From Coprenecus sp902388455 (lineage in GTDB: Bacteria > Bacteroidota > Bacteroidia > Bacteroidales > UBA932), in the NCBI GenBank assembly GCA_963931615.1, contig OZ007032.1, positions 2,294,001 to 2,358,000 on the forward strand: 64,000 nt of DNA, written 5' to 3'. Below, piece after piece: positions 18,063 to 26,670 of this stretch. The translations under genes were made by a program, and so were the position numbers. How positions within the stretch are numbered: position 1 is the stretch's first letter; the number at the start of each line of letters is the position of its first letter. Below the pieces are notes generated by a model. The model was not told the origin of the DNA. It saw only the letters and a program-made list of their open reading frames with translations, and ran no database searches.

Positions 18063-18272
18063 TTAAAGTCCCGCGAGACGGTTGATGAAATATATCTGCC
18101 AGTCCAGGTCAAGCCCGAGGTTGCTGCACGCGATTTCGAAGTCTTCGCTTCTCAGGTCGTTGTCCTCCTGAAGTTCCTGCAGGTTTCTTATCTCGTCGTC
18201 CAGGTATTCCTGTGCCTCTTCCTTGCCGCAACTGCATGAGTTGCAGATCAGGTCAATGATATTCCGTGCCAT
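18063..18272 (-). CDS. small hypothetical protein
   Basis: 69 aa, acidic, with a CNSCSCG cluster near residues 10-16 that could hold a metal but lacks a second clear ligand pair. A CAATTAAA box lies 10 bases before the ATG, as in other genes of this element. Spacing of 11 bases to the DnaJ-domain gene indicates one operon. Confidence 0.55.
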   Translation of the reverse strand: MARNIIDLICNSCSCGKEEAQEYLDDEIRNLQELQEDNDLRSEDFEIACSNLGLDLDWQIYFINRLAGL

Positions 18273-18283
18273 ATCTGTTGTCT

Positions 18284-18880
18284 TTAATTGTTTGTCAGGT
18301 ATATGTTCCTCTTCTCGTCATAGTTTTTGCCGTTCCACCATTCGTCGGCGGCCTCGGAGAATGTTTGCCCGGAATTGGCTGAAGGGAAATCGGATGTCTT
18401 GAATCCGGTCAGGTATTCAAGGTTATCGGTATTGTTGGATTTCCACCATTCCTGCATCTTTTCCAGAAAGGATTGCTTGGAGCAGGTCTCCACATTGTCC
18501 TCGCACTGGGAACACCAGATGTCATCGTCCACGTCACTGTGGTATTCGTTCGTGTTTACATCCACCCATGCCTGAATCTCAATCTCTGTTGAACCGCAGT
18601 CACTGCACACTTTGATTTTGGAATCGTCCGGGTGTTTGCGCCTGGCCTTGCCGTCATACAGGCTGACGGCCCGTTCCACCAGTTTTTCCCTGTAGCGGTC
18701 CGTCAGTTCCGCATAGAACCGTTCGGAGGCTCCGAATACACCCTTGTCCGTCATCAGACTCCATTTTTCCCAAAAATGTGGGTACATTTCCTTGAAGACT
18801 GTCTTGCACTCTTCCTCGCACCAGGTATTCCACATGTAGTAGAAGTAGCTGGACACTGCATTTTCCGCTTGATATTTCAT
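18284..18880 (-). CDS. hypothetical zinc-ribbon protein
   Basis: 198 aa from the ATG at 18880. Two CxxC pairs (VCSDCGS and WCSQCED, about residues 92-125) enclosing a short strand region form a probable zinc ribbon. The rest is helical and tryptophan-rich. Nucleic-acid or protein binding is plausible but not shown. Cotranscribed in the ArdA-led operon. Confidence 0.6.
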   Translation of the reverse strand: MKYQAENAVSSYFYYMWNTWCEEECKTVFKEMYPHFWEKWSLMTDKGVFGASERFYAELTDRYREKLVERAVSLYDGKARRKHPDDSKIKVCSDCGSTEIEIQAWVDVNTNEYHSDVDDDIWCSQCEDNVETCSKQSFLEKMQEWWKSNNTDNLEYLTGFKTSDFPSANSGQTFSEAADEWWNGKNYDEKRNIYLTNN

Positions 18881-18890
18881 ACTGTTGTTT

Positions 18891-19121
18891 CTATTTGAGG
18901 TTATACATTTTTGCAAAATGGCTGTTCACTTCAGGAATCCTTTTCTTGTAATAGGGTTGGTTGTCCCTGCACCAGTCCGCCAGTTCCTGTTTGTTTCTGA
19001 AAGGTTCCCTCCAGCTTTGCCCGCTCATGATCATTTCCACCTGCGGGGCCAGCTCCCTGATGAACGCTCCGACAGTCCATCCCTCCCGGACGTGTCTGTC
19101 CATATTGACTTTTGTTGCCAT
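18891..19121 (-). CDS. small hypothetical protein
   Basis: 76 aa from the ATG at 19121; upstream in-frame starts overlap the next gene. Basic and helical, with two tryptophans (GWTVGAF and SGQSWREPF). No family recognised. It lies between two cotranscribed genes with gaps of 10 and 13 bases. Confidence 0.5.
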   Translation of the reverse strand: MATKVNMDRHVREGWTVGAFIRELAPQVEMIMSGQSWREPFRNKQELADWCRDNQPYYKKRIPEVNSHFAKMYNLK

Positions 19122-19134
19122 ATTGTCTTTCGTT

Positions 19135-19716
19135 TTAAGAGTTCCCGTTTGTATTTTCAAGTTGAAGCCTGACTGCTTCGTACATTTGATTGAGCCAATC
19201 AATGTTGCTGGCTCCAAGTTCGAAAGGACTCTGACAGAAAACCTCTTCCATACTGTCCTTTATTGTTGCCAACACGGTAATGAACTTGTCAGTAACCTCA
19301 ATTCCTGTAACATAACACTCGTATGGGTCTCCATTATCGTCAAACCAGATAATCCATACGGGGTCTTCTTCGTTGTCGGTAAACGTGATTTCTTTCAGTC
19401 CCTGCGCATCAAGCAGCTCCCTGATGGCTTCGATTATGTCCTTTCTCAGTTCTTCAATCCTGTCGCTGAAACACATGGACGTGTATCTGACCTTGCCTTT
19501 GCCACCCCGTTCCCTGAAAGAAAGGATCTGCATGTCGGGGTGACAGCCGAATCTCCAGTCTGTCACCTCGTCATCATCGCAGGTAGTGTGGATGTTTCCG
19601 CCCAATACCAGACCGCAGTCTTCCGTTACAATTCTTTCCGCCTCGTCGCGGTCTTCCGCCACGACCTTGTAGGTACCCTCGAAGGTGTACCTTACTCTTA
19701 CATCGTACTTTGCCAT
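19135..19716 (-). CDS. hypothetical protein
   Basis: 193 aa, acidic. The N-terminus (YDVRVRYTFEGTYKV) looks like a small alpha-beta domain of the kind often found in antirestriction or accessory proteins of conjugative elements. No catalytic residues stand out. It belongs to the ArdA-led operon. Confidence 0.55.
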   Translation of the reverse strand: MAKYDVRVRYTFEGTYKVVAEDRDEAERIVTEDCGLVLGGNIHTTCDDDEVTDWRFGCHPDMQILSFRERGGKGKVRYTSMCFSDRIEELRKDIIEAIRELLDAQGLKEITFTDNEEDPVWIIWFDDNGDPYECYVTGIEVTDKFITVLATIKDSMEEVFCQSPFELGASNIDWLNQMYEAVRLQLENTNGNS

Positions 19717-19755
19717 AATTCCTATGATTTGGTTAATGATTTCTGTTGTTGATTC

Positions 19756-20244
19756 TTATTCTTGGTTCTCGAACGATTCCGGTGACAACCGGTACAGTTC
19801 AGCCAGGTTCAGTTTGGCCATCGGGTATTCTACCCATCCGCTTTTGCGTCTGTATCCCGTATCTTCGGCAAGGCTGTTCCTTATGAGGAATTCCATCGCT
19901 TCCGGATTGTTGTTTATGTCAATGAATGCCTGGTCGGGAATCCCGAATGCCGGAGAGTCTTCCAGATTGACGGTAAGTACCGTGTATAGTTCCCCGTTGT
20001 CCGGTGATTCCAGACTCAGAACCGGCCATCCGTTCGGGTAGAAGCCGGTGACAAGCCTGAATTCCTTTCCATGGTACCGGAATGTCCTTTCAGACCGGTT
20101 TTTCCCGGATTCCTGAATTTTGAAGTCGTCTTCTCCTTCAGTGAATGTCCTCACCGGGCAGGACACATCGTAATGGCAGCCGTCTTCGTGTCCGCACAGG
20201 TATTCTTTTCCCTTGAATAGGATGATTGCATATTTCTTTTCCAT
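19756..20244 (-). CDS. DUF4313-like protein
   Basis: 162 aa, soluble. The NLEDSPAFGIPDQAFIDINN segment and the following LAEDTGYRRKSGW region resemble DUF4313, a small uncharacterised family of Bacteroidetes mobile elements. CAATTAAA lies 10 bases before the start. No function is known to me. Confidence 0.55.
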   Translation of the reverse strand: MEKKYAIILFKGKEYLCGHEDGCHYDVSCPVRTFTEGEDDFKIQESGKNRSERTFRYHGKEFRLVTGFYPNGWPVLSLESPDNGELYTVLTVNLEDSPAFGIPDQAFIDINNNPEAMEFLIRNSLAEDTGYRRKSGWVEYPMAKLNLAELYRLSPESFENQE

Positions 20245-20275
20245 GATTTGATATCTTTAATTGACCATACTTGAT

Positions 20276-21208
20276 TTATGAAGCGACAAGACCTATCTTT
20301 TCTCCGAAGAAGGAATCGCATACCCCGTACACATGCTTGATGGAGCATTCATATTTTGAGTTCTCGCTGTCAAGACGGAAGCGGAATCCGTGATAGTCCC
20401 TGACTTCCAGTTTCAGTCTGACATCTTTCAGGAGTTCCATTTCCAGGAGGCTTCCACCGCCGTACATGGAGCTGAAGATGCCGCAGCAGTTGCCTTTGGG
20501 AATAATGACTTCCCCAAGCGAGAATCCGGCATCATAAAGTTCCTGCAGGCTTACCTTGCCGATATAGGTCAGCAGGTTGGCACCGCAGCAGGAGTTGATA
20601 AGTTCATGGTAGAACTGTTCATAGGATACCTGTTCCTTGCCGTCCCTGTATTTTTTGTCGGGGAACCGGCCATATACCGTGTAGCCTTTCTCCACCAGCA
20701 TTTTCTTCACTTTGGCTGGATTGAGGTTCAGCGCGTCTATCATATCCCCGAAATAGGATTCCTTGTACCGGTATCCTTCCTGCGATTCCAGCCAGTTGGA
20801 ATTGATGCAGTCGTAGTTTGACAGCATCTCGACACGCACGGGGATGTCATCCGTGTTTTTGAGAAGTTCTTTCAGCGTGTCAGAGTCGTTTCTGTCATAG
20901 ATTTCTTCCCTGATTTCGTCTTCGTGTTCTTGAAAGAACTTGTCCACTTCCTCTTCCCCGAAATCATGGAAACGGATACATTCATCCTTCAGCTTTGAGA
21001 CGATTTCACGGACAGCTTCCCATTCGGCGTCACCGTACCATTCGTCCACTTTCTCCCACAGACTTTCACAGCTCCTTTCTTCCAGACACTTCTGGATGGT
21101 GTCACGACAGTTGTCGAGATTGTCGTTGTAGTCCACCCATACCAGCGTGTAGGACTTGTCCATGAGCGATTTCACGAATTCCATTGTCAGTCTTTCCTGT
21201 TCTTCCAT
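20276..21208 (-). CDS. hypothetical protein
   Basis: 310 aa, strongly acidic, with no signal peptide or membrane helix. The central and C-terminal parts contain SCCGANLLTYIG and GNCCGIFSSMYGGG, two paired-cysteine/glycine patches that may be a structural core. No known family recognised. High negative charge is common in DNA-mimic antirestriction proteins, but here it is only a hint. Confidence 0.55.
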   Translation of the reverse strand: MEEQERLTMEFVKSLMDKSYTLVWVDYNDNLDNCRDTIQKCLEERSCESLWEKVDEWYGDAEWEAVREIVSKLKDECIRFHDFGEEEVDKFFQEHEDEIREEIYDRNDSDTLKELLKNTDDIPVRVEMLSNYDCINSNWLESQEGYRYKESYFGDMIDALNLNPAKVKKMLVEKGYTVYGRFPDKKYRDGKEQVSYEQFYHELINSCCGANLLTYIGKVSLQELYDAGFSLGEVIIPKGNCCGIFSSMYGGGSLLEMELLKDVRLKLEVRDYHGFRFRLDSENSKYECSIKHVYGVCDSFFGEKIGLVAS

Positions 21209-21292
21209 TTCTGTTACCTGTGTACGGCAGGATTCTGTTTCCCGTACATGTCGTTTATAAATGAGAAGAGCGACCTTTCGGCCGCTCCCTTG

Positions 21293-21580
21293 TCATCCGT
21301 TCTCTTCCTTGAGCCTTTCATATTTCTCTGTTTCCATTTCCGTCTCGCCGTCGAAGTGGAAATGTGCCATATGACCGTATCCGGTTTTAGGCTCACCGCC
21401 GCATTTGTGCAGTGCGGTGTCTATTTCCCAGTCGGTATCACCGATGCCGAGGGATATGTATGTCCCTCTGAGCATACACCCGGCCAGCCTCAGTGCGGCA
21501 TCCTTCCTTTTTTCCCGGCGGAGCCTGTCAAATGCCGCGAGCGCGATTTCCCGGTTGGGTATTTTTATCGTAGTTTCCAT
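21293..21580 (-). CDS. small hypothetical protein
   Basis: 95 aa, soluble. A basic helix (RLRREKRKDAALRLAGC) is followed by a GYGHMAHFHFDGE segment rich in histidine, which could bind metal. No family recognised. It is in the leftward operon, 84 bases before the next gene, the widest gap in that operon. Confidence 0.5.
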   Translation of the reverse strand: METTIKIPNREIALAAFDRLRREKRKDAALRLAGCMLRGTYISLGIGDTDWEIDTALHKCGGEPKTGYGHMAHFHFDGETEMETEKYERLKEENG

Positions 21581-21592
21581 ATCGTTTCATTT

Positions 21593-21907
21593 TCAGTTTG
21601 CCGTTTCCTTGTCTTTCCCGCTGTCTTTTGCTGCCAGGACACCGAAAGGCAGATCGAGTATCCTGTGGTTAAAACATAGCGTTGAATTGTAGTCCGTGCG
21701 TTGCCAGAGGGTAAAATGGTCTCCGGCGAACGACCATCTGAAATAGCCTGACAGTGAGCCGAACTGCGGATTGACATTCCTGCTTATGAGGAAGCGGTTC
21801 ACATCCACGATGTGTCCCGCCGTCAGTAGTATGTTCAGTATTTCCACGAATGCCAGCTGCGAGTATGGGTCGATAGGCATTACAGGTCCTTTGAAGTTGA
21901 TTTCCAT
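21593..21907 (-). CDS. small hypothetical protein
   Basis: 104 aa. The N-terminal half is hydrophobic but not a clear membrane helix (YSQLAFVEILNILL); the C-terminal half is beta-rich with aromatic residues. No motif recognised. Gaps of 12 bases on both sides place it in the operon with the ArdA-like gene. Confidence 0.5.
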   Translation of the reverse strand: MEINFKGPVMPIDPYSQLAFVEILNILLTAGHIVDVNRFLISRNVNPQFGSLSGYFRWSFAGDHFTLWQRTDYNSTLCFNHRILDLPFGVLAAKDSGKDKETAN

Positions 21908-21919
21908 ATCTTTTGTCTT

Positions 21920-22411
21920 TTAGTCATAATTGTCATCAAATATTTCGTAACGGAATGGAAGCATGTCGCAGTAGTAGCTTGATACGCCCGTGTATATCAG
22001 GGCATCTTCTCCCGTGTCCGCGTCTTCTTCCGTTTCCGTGACGGTATCCCCGTACAGGTCATGGTAGTGTGATACCATCATGTGCGGGTCATCCGTGGTG
22101 ATGTCATATCCGTAACTTCTGCTCCAGCTTATGAAAAACTCCGTTTCTTCCTCTTCGAGCCTTTCAAGGGCATCCCTGATCTCGAAGAAGTTGGGACAGA
22201 GCCATTCACGGCTGATCAGTGTGTCCGGAATGTTTTCCCATTTCGGATACCGGTATTCCGGTTCCTTTTCCCCGGGAAACAGGTCGGAACAGGCACTCAG
22301 GAACTCGCCCATGTCGCTGTAGTCGGACAGGTGCAGCCAGTAGTCCCTGTAATCCTTTATGTCAATGAGATGCTGTGTGGTCACGGCAATCTCTGCATTG
22401 TTCAGATCCAT
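21920..22411 (-). CDS. ArdA-like antirestriction protein
   Basis: 163 aa, very acidic. WLHLSDYSDMGEFLSAC followed by PEYRYPKWENIP and a FEIRDALE helix matches the first domain of ArdA proteins, which mimic bent B-DNA and block type I restriction enzymes. The acidic C-terminal half (TETEEDADTGED) fits a DNA mimic. It is the first gene of the roughly 6.8-kb leftward operon, its start 35 bases from structured element copy 3. The usual ArdA N-terminus is weak here, so the assignment is moderate. Confidence 0.6.
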   Translation of the reverse strand: MDLNNAEIAVTTQHLIDIKDYRDYWLHLSDYSDMGEFLSACSDLFPGEKEPEYRYPKWENIPDTLISREWLCPNFFEIRDALERLEEEETEFFISWSRSYGYDITTDDPHMMVSHYHDLYGDTVTETEEDADTGEDALIYTGVSSYYCDMLPFRYEIFDDNYD

Positions 22412-22445
22412 ATTACTTGTCTTTTATGTATGTGGATGCCGGGGA

Positions 22446-22605
22446 TTCCATTCCACCGACCTCGACAAGGTGCCGTGTCCCGGCTGTGCAGGGTTTTTCG
22501 GGAAAATACCGCAGCTCCGCGAGGATGATTTTCCTGAAAACCGCCTGCGGCCTGACCTTGCTCAGCCGATGGGGACGCGGCTTACCTTTGTCGGTGGGAA
22601 TGGAA
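22446..22605 (+). promoter_or_regulatory. structured element, copy 3 of 4
   Basis: This is in the 222-base gap between two leftward genes. Stems: 22446-22460 with 22590-22605 (15 pairs, one bulged G); 22472-22481 with 22572-22581 (10 pairs, one G.T); 22482-22486 with 22563-22567 and 22488-22495 with 22554-22561 (two G.T); 22495-22507 with 22528-22540 (13 pairs, one G.T). Core AATACCGCA, CGCGAGGATG and TACCTTTG (22583-22590) are conserved. The odd pairs are G.T on the + strand, which would be C.A on the other strand. Confidence 0.82.
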
Positions 22606-22633
22606 CTCCCGGTCTTCTTCATACGGTTCATAT

Positions 22634-25600
22634 TTATTCTGTTATGCGCTGGCTTCCCCAGCTGATGTGTATTTTGCCTTCACTGTCCTGCGTGCGGATG
22701 AGCAGGCTGTCGATGACAGACATTGTGATGTCGAACTCCTCGAAGATTTCTGACTGTTCTTTGACCTCACCGGTCTTGATGAATTCGTTCAGACGCTCCT
22801 TGGTCAGTACCAGTGCCATCAGGTTCTGTTCGACCGAATCTTCGTAGGTGACGTAGTGGACATCCTTCATTTCTTTGGAATCGAGACGGATGAAACGGAA
22901 GTAGAACTGTTCCATACGGGGGATGTTCCACTGCAGGGATTCCAGTATCACGTCGTTGCAGGTAGGTATGTTCACGGAGCTGCTCAGGCTCTGCTGTGTG
23001 CATATCAGGATGCCGTTGATGGTGGAGTCGAATTCGGTCACGATGCTCTGCCGTTTCTTGAAGGCTACATCTCCCTTGACCACAAATACAGGTCTGTCGG
23101 GAAAATGTTCCCGGATATAGCTCTCGTAGAGGTCGAAGGCCGCCAATGTGGTACATCCGATGGCAACCTTACCCGGTATTGTCCTTATGAGCCTTTCAAT
23201 ATAGCGGGTCTTGGAAGGATAACTGTCACCGTAGTATCCCTCTATCAGGTGAGGTACCGAACAGGCTTTGATAAGCAGCTTGATCTGCCTCATGAGTCTC
23301 AGTCCTGCATCCTTTTTCGTGTCTCCCGTGCTGTTGTAGTACAGCTCACAGATGCGGCAGAATTCCTCGATGATGACACGGTATACCTCGTGTTCTCCTT
23401 CCGAGGGACGGACGGTATGTGTCCGTATCCGGTATTTCTCTCCTGCGAAGTCCCTGAATTTACGGGTGATGACCGTTTTGCCGATAAGTTCGGAGAGTTC
23501 GTCCTTGTTGTACACGTCCTGGTTCTGTTTCTCGATGCCGAATACAGTGGCTTTCCCCGGACAGTGGCAGGCACGGAAAAGGACATGCCCCCTGAAGGCG
23601 GGGAACGGTGTTCCGTAATCCGGGTTGTTCTCTTCCTCTATCTCGTGGTCCCTGTTTTCGTGGTAGACCTGCGGGCTCCAGCATATCATGTTTACGGAGT
23701 TGTTGTAGAGTAGTTCGAACTGGCTGTACAGTTCCGCGATGTTGTTGCGGGTGGTTGTTCCCGTGTCGAGGATCTTGTACCTGAGCCTCCTGAATATGCA
23801 CAGGATGTTTCTTGTACGCTGCGATGTGGGATTGGTGATTTCGTCCGACTCGTCGAAGACAAGGCACAGCTTGCCGGAAGTGCGTTTCACGAAACGCATC
23901 AGTCCTCTTTTCAGTTTCCGGAGCATGGAGGTGGAGACGACAAGGAATGTCCCTTCCGGTATGTTGTTGAGGTCGCCGGCGGTCTGTATTGTACGGAAGC
24001 GTTCCTTGTTTATGGTAAGGAACGGTATCCAGGTCATGTTGGTGGCGATGGCCGGGGCAAGTATGATGACGTTCTTTGCCTTTCTGAACTTGAGCAGGTA
24101 TTTCGCCCTGTGATAGACGGCGGCGGTCTTGCCTGAACCCTGCTGCCAGTTCAGCAGGGCGTAGCGTTTCTGCAACACGAGGTTCAGGTCGTGTTTCTGC
24201 AAGTCCGTGAATTCGCAGACTTCACCGTCCTTGTTGATGAATGTGGTGCGGTCCAGGTATTCCTTCAGGCCGGCATCTTCCCGCATTTCCGCAAACTGGA
24301 GATTCTGGGTCTCGTATTGCCTCTGTTTGCGCCGTATCAGTTTACTGGCGGCACGGATCTGCCGCATGTTCTTTTCTGTGACGTTTTCCGGCATCGGGAG
24401 TTCGGCCCTTCCGAGTATGAGGTCGTTGATGCCTGCGGCCTTGTGCGTGACCTTGTCAAGCAGACGCGGGGCATATTGCTTCAGCTTGAAGCCGTAGGAT
24501 GTCTTCACCAATGCCACTTCCTTGCGCGGCACCACGTTCTGCGAGGTGATGTACCTGCGGATGATGCCGAGAACCTTGCCGGTGGTCAGCTTCTTGCGTT
24601 CCCATTCCTTTATCTGTTCCCGGGTGGCATTTTCCGGCGGTTTCTGGTTGCGGAATTTGGACACCAGCGCCTCCGCCTTTTCGACATGCCTGTTCAGCAC
24701 GGCATGGGCTTTCAGCTCGTACATGTATTTGGCGAGCCTGTACTCGAACTGTTCCAGCTCTTCTTTGTCTATATGGTTGCACTCCCGCATCAGCTGGAGG
24801 CGCAGCCGGTGTTTCATTTTCCGCACTTCGGCTATGCGTTTCTTCAGCTCATCCATGCTGACAAACTCTTCCGCGTTGTAGGGCTGCATTTCAATATGGA
24901 GGGAACGGCGGAGGAATACCATGATTTTTGTTGCGAAATTCTGCACGCCCACCGTAGAGAAGGCTGAATGTTCCAGCCTGGTCTGGCCGATGAAGGAGAA
25001 ATTCGAGTTGATTTTCGCTACGCGTGTCTTTTCCCAGAACTCGTTCTGCATGAAGGAGAGAGGGACGATGACCATCAGGATTCCGGCAGGGTTGAGCACG
25101 TCATAGGCCTTGTCCATGTAGAATTCCTGCGACAGCCTGTAATCAAATTTCAGGTTGAAGGGCGGATTTCCGACAATGATGTCGAAACGCTGTTCGGGAT
25201 TGTACAGCTGTATGTCGCATTTCTCGATATGAGCTTCCGGGTAGAGGTATCTGGCAACGGCCACCGCCTTGCCGTCAATGTCGAATCCGTAGGCATTGTG
25301 CAGGTTGGGCAGATGGTTGAAGAAGTTGCCCATGCCGCAGCACATGTCAAGTACCATTTCCGCCGATGTCGGAGAAAGGGTCTCCACCATGCTCCGGCAT
25401 ATGTCGTGCGGGGTGAAGAACTGTCCCATCTCGAATTCCTTCTTGGCCTCGGCGTATTCATGGTAGCTGGTGAAATCCGACTGCCTGAGGTTGTGCAGTC
25501 CTCCGATTCCCGTGTAGCAGTTGTAGATGCTTTCCTTCGGAACGAGGTCCTTGCCGGAGTCTATGGCGAAAAGGATTTTCTCGTTGATCTCGGCACGCCT

Positions 25601-25636
25601 GTCCTTGGGAATCTGTTGGGGTATGATGGCATACAT
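22634..25636 (-). CDS. DNA methyltransferase-helicase fusion (DarB-like arrangement)
   Basis: 1000 aa. The N-terminal third is an adenine-N6 methyltransferase: GQFFTPHDICRSMVE, MVLDMCCGMGNFF (SAM binding, about residue 95) and the catalytic NPPF near residue 158. The remainder is a superfamily 2 helicase with QQGSGKTA (about residue 500) and FDESDE (about residue 595). Phage P1 DarB joins similar activities and protects incoming DNA from type I restriction; that role here is inference. It is the third gene below structured element copy 4. CCATTAAA lies 12 bases before the start. Confidence 0.8.
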   Translation of the reverse strand: MYAIIPQQIPKDRRAEINEKILFAIDSGKDLVPKESIYNCYTGIGGLHNLRQSDFTSYHEYAEAKKEFEMGQFFTPHDICRSMVETLSPTSAEMVLDMCCGMGNFFNHLPNLHNAYGFDIDGKAVAVARYLYPEAHIEKCDIQLYNPEQRFDIIVGNPPFNLKFDYRLSQEFYMDKAYDVLNPAGILMVIVPLSFMQNEFWEKTRVAKINSNFSFIGQTRLEHSAFSTVGVQNFATKIMVFLRRSLHIEMQPYNAEEFVSMDELKKRIAEVRKMKHRLRLQLMRECNHIDKEELEQFEYRLAKYMYELKAHAVLNRHVEKAEALVSKFRNQKPPENATREQIKEWERKKLTTGKVLGIIRRYITSQNVVPRKEVALVKTSYGFKLKQYAPRLLDKVTHKAAGINDLILGRAELPMPENVTEKNMRQIRAASKLIRRKQRQYETQNLQFAEMREDAGLKEYLDRTTFINKDGEVCEFTDLQKHDLNLVLQKRYALLNWQQGSGKTAAVYHRAKYLLKFRKAKNVIILAPAIATNMTWIPFLTINKERFRTIQTAGDLNNIPEGTFLVVSTSMLRKLKRGLMRFVKRTSGKLCLVFDESDEITNPTSQRTRNILCIFRRLRYKILDTGTTTRNNIAELYSQFELLYNNSVNMICWSPQVYHENRDHEIEEENNPDYGTPFPAFRGHVLFRACHCPGKATVFGIEKQNQDVYNKDELSELIGKTVITRKFRDFAGEKYRIRTHTVRPSEGEHEVYRVIIEEFCRICELYYNSTGDTKKDAGLRLMRQIKLLIKACSVPHLIEGYYGDSYPSKTRYIERLIRTIPGKVAIGCTTLAAFDLYESYIREHFPDRPVFVVKGDVAFKKRQSIVTEFDSTINGILICTQQSLSSSVNIPTCNDVILESLQWNIPRMEQFYFRFIRLDSKEMKDVHYVTYEDSVEQNLMALVLTKERLNEFIKTGEVKEQSEIFEEFDITMSVIDSLLIRTQDSEGKIHISWGSQRITE

Positions 25637-25716
25637 GTCTTTTCTTTTTTAATGGTTGGAAACGAAGACACCCCGCAAGGATGCCTTACGGGGTGCCGGA
25701 ATAAGTATTTCATGAA

Positions 25717-26658
25717 TCACTCTTCTCTGAGTGTGATTTCATCCAGCCGCAGCCTTCTGTAGCAGTTCTCTGCGGCCTGGCTGTCCTTGAAGCGTACGTC
25801 GATGCGTCCGTTCTTGTAGAACTTGATCTGTTCTGCGTTGCTCAGGGTGAGGTTGTACCATTCGGTTATATCCACATCGCGTCTGTCAAGGCCGATGACC
25901 ATACCGCTTGAACTGTTTATCACGTCATCCGCCCCGTATGCGATACCTTCGCAGAAAATGTCCAATTTCCTTCCGCAGTCATACGAGAACTCATATTCCT
26001 TGTGGTATTCCAGATGGATGCTGTCCCAGGACACGATGTCAGGGAAAGTTATCTTGTCCTTTTTCAGTTCGGGCTTCACCTTGCTCCAGCGGGAAGGCTG
26101 TACCGTTTTCAGGAAACGGGCCAGCAGTTCTTCCTCTGCGGTCTCACGGAAACTTTTTCCGCCGAGGTGTTCGATGACCATGTCCACGTAAGTCTGGTAG
26201 ACCGGACGGAATCCCATGCGCATGGCCTTCTCGTCGATTACAGGAATGGGTACGTCTACATTGTAGGTCCTGTTGAAATAGGAAATGATGCGATTCGCGA
26301 AATTCGCGTTGGCATTGCAGTTGTTGTCCGCAAGCTCGTTGATGAGGTCAAACGGTTTGAATTCGTTGTGGGTATAGTCATCCTCCCCGCTGTTGTTGAA
26401 ATAGAAATTCCGTATGGAGACCTTACCGTTATCCTCATACTTGAAGCTCTTGATTTCCCGGTACCGTTCCGCTTCTTCCTTGAAGATGGCATACCAACGG
26501 TCGATACGGTCAAGCGTCTTGTAGAGCTGGTCCTGCTGTAGCTGGCAATACTGCCTGTCCTGTTCTGTAATCTTGTCCTCGTTCCTTACTTGCACGTTCA
26601 GGATACCTGTGAGCAGGTCAGTGTGGCTGCCTGCTGTTCTTGTTGCTGTTGTCTGCAT
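25717..26658 (-). CDS. hypothetical protein
   Basis: 313 aa, soluble. Residues about 1-60 are helical and glutamine-rich. The middle carries NNSGEDDYTHNEFKPFDLI and a conserved-looking SIHLEYHKEYEFSY strand region. No catalytic motif and no family recognised. It lies between the DUF4121-like gene (12-base gap) and the methyltransferase-helicase gene (80-base gap), so it is likely cotranscribed with both. Confidence 0.55.
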   Translation of the reverse strand: MQTTATRTAGSHTDLLTGILNVQVRNEDKITEQDRQYCQLQQDQLYKTLDRIDRWYAIFKEEAERYREIKSFKYEDNGKVSIRNFYFNNSGEDDYTHNEFKPFDLINELADNNCNANANFANRIISYFNRTYNVDVPIPVIDEKAMRMGFRPVYQTYVDMVIEHLGGKSFRETAEEELLARFLKTVQPSRWSKVKPELKKDKITFPDIVSWDSIHLEYHKEYEFSYDCGRKLDIFCEGIAYGADDVINSSSGMVIGLDRRDVDITEWYNLTLSNAEQIKFYKNGRIDVRFKDSQAAENCYRRLRLDEITLREE

Positions 26659-26670
26659 AACTGTATTGTT

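Noticed and set aside
18961..19752. 263-codon open frame on the + strand
   Set aside because: Antisense across two leftward accessory genes with operon-like spacing; no motif.
22446..22605. Structured elements as ordinary transcription terminators
   Set aside because: They have four nested stems over 160 bases, conserved loop sequence and no T-run after the outer stem; simple terminators in this window look quite different.
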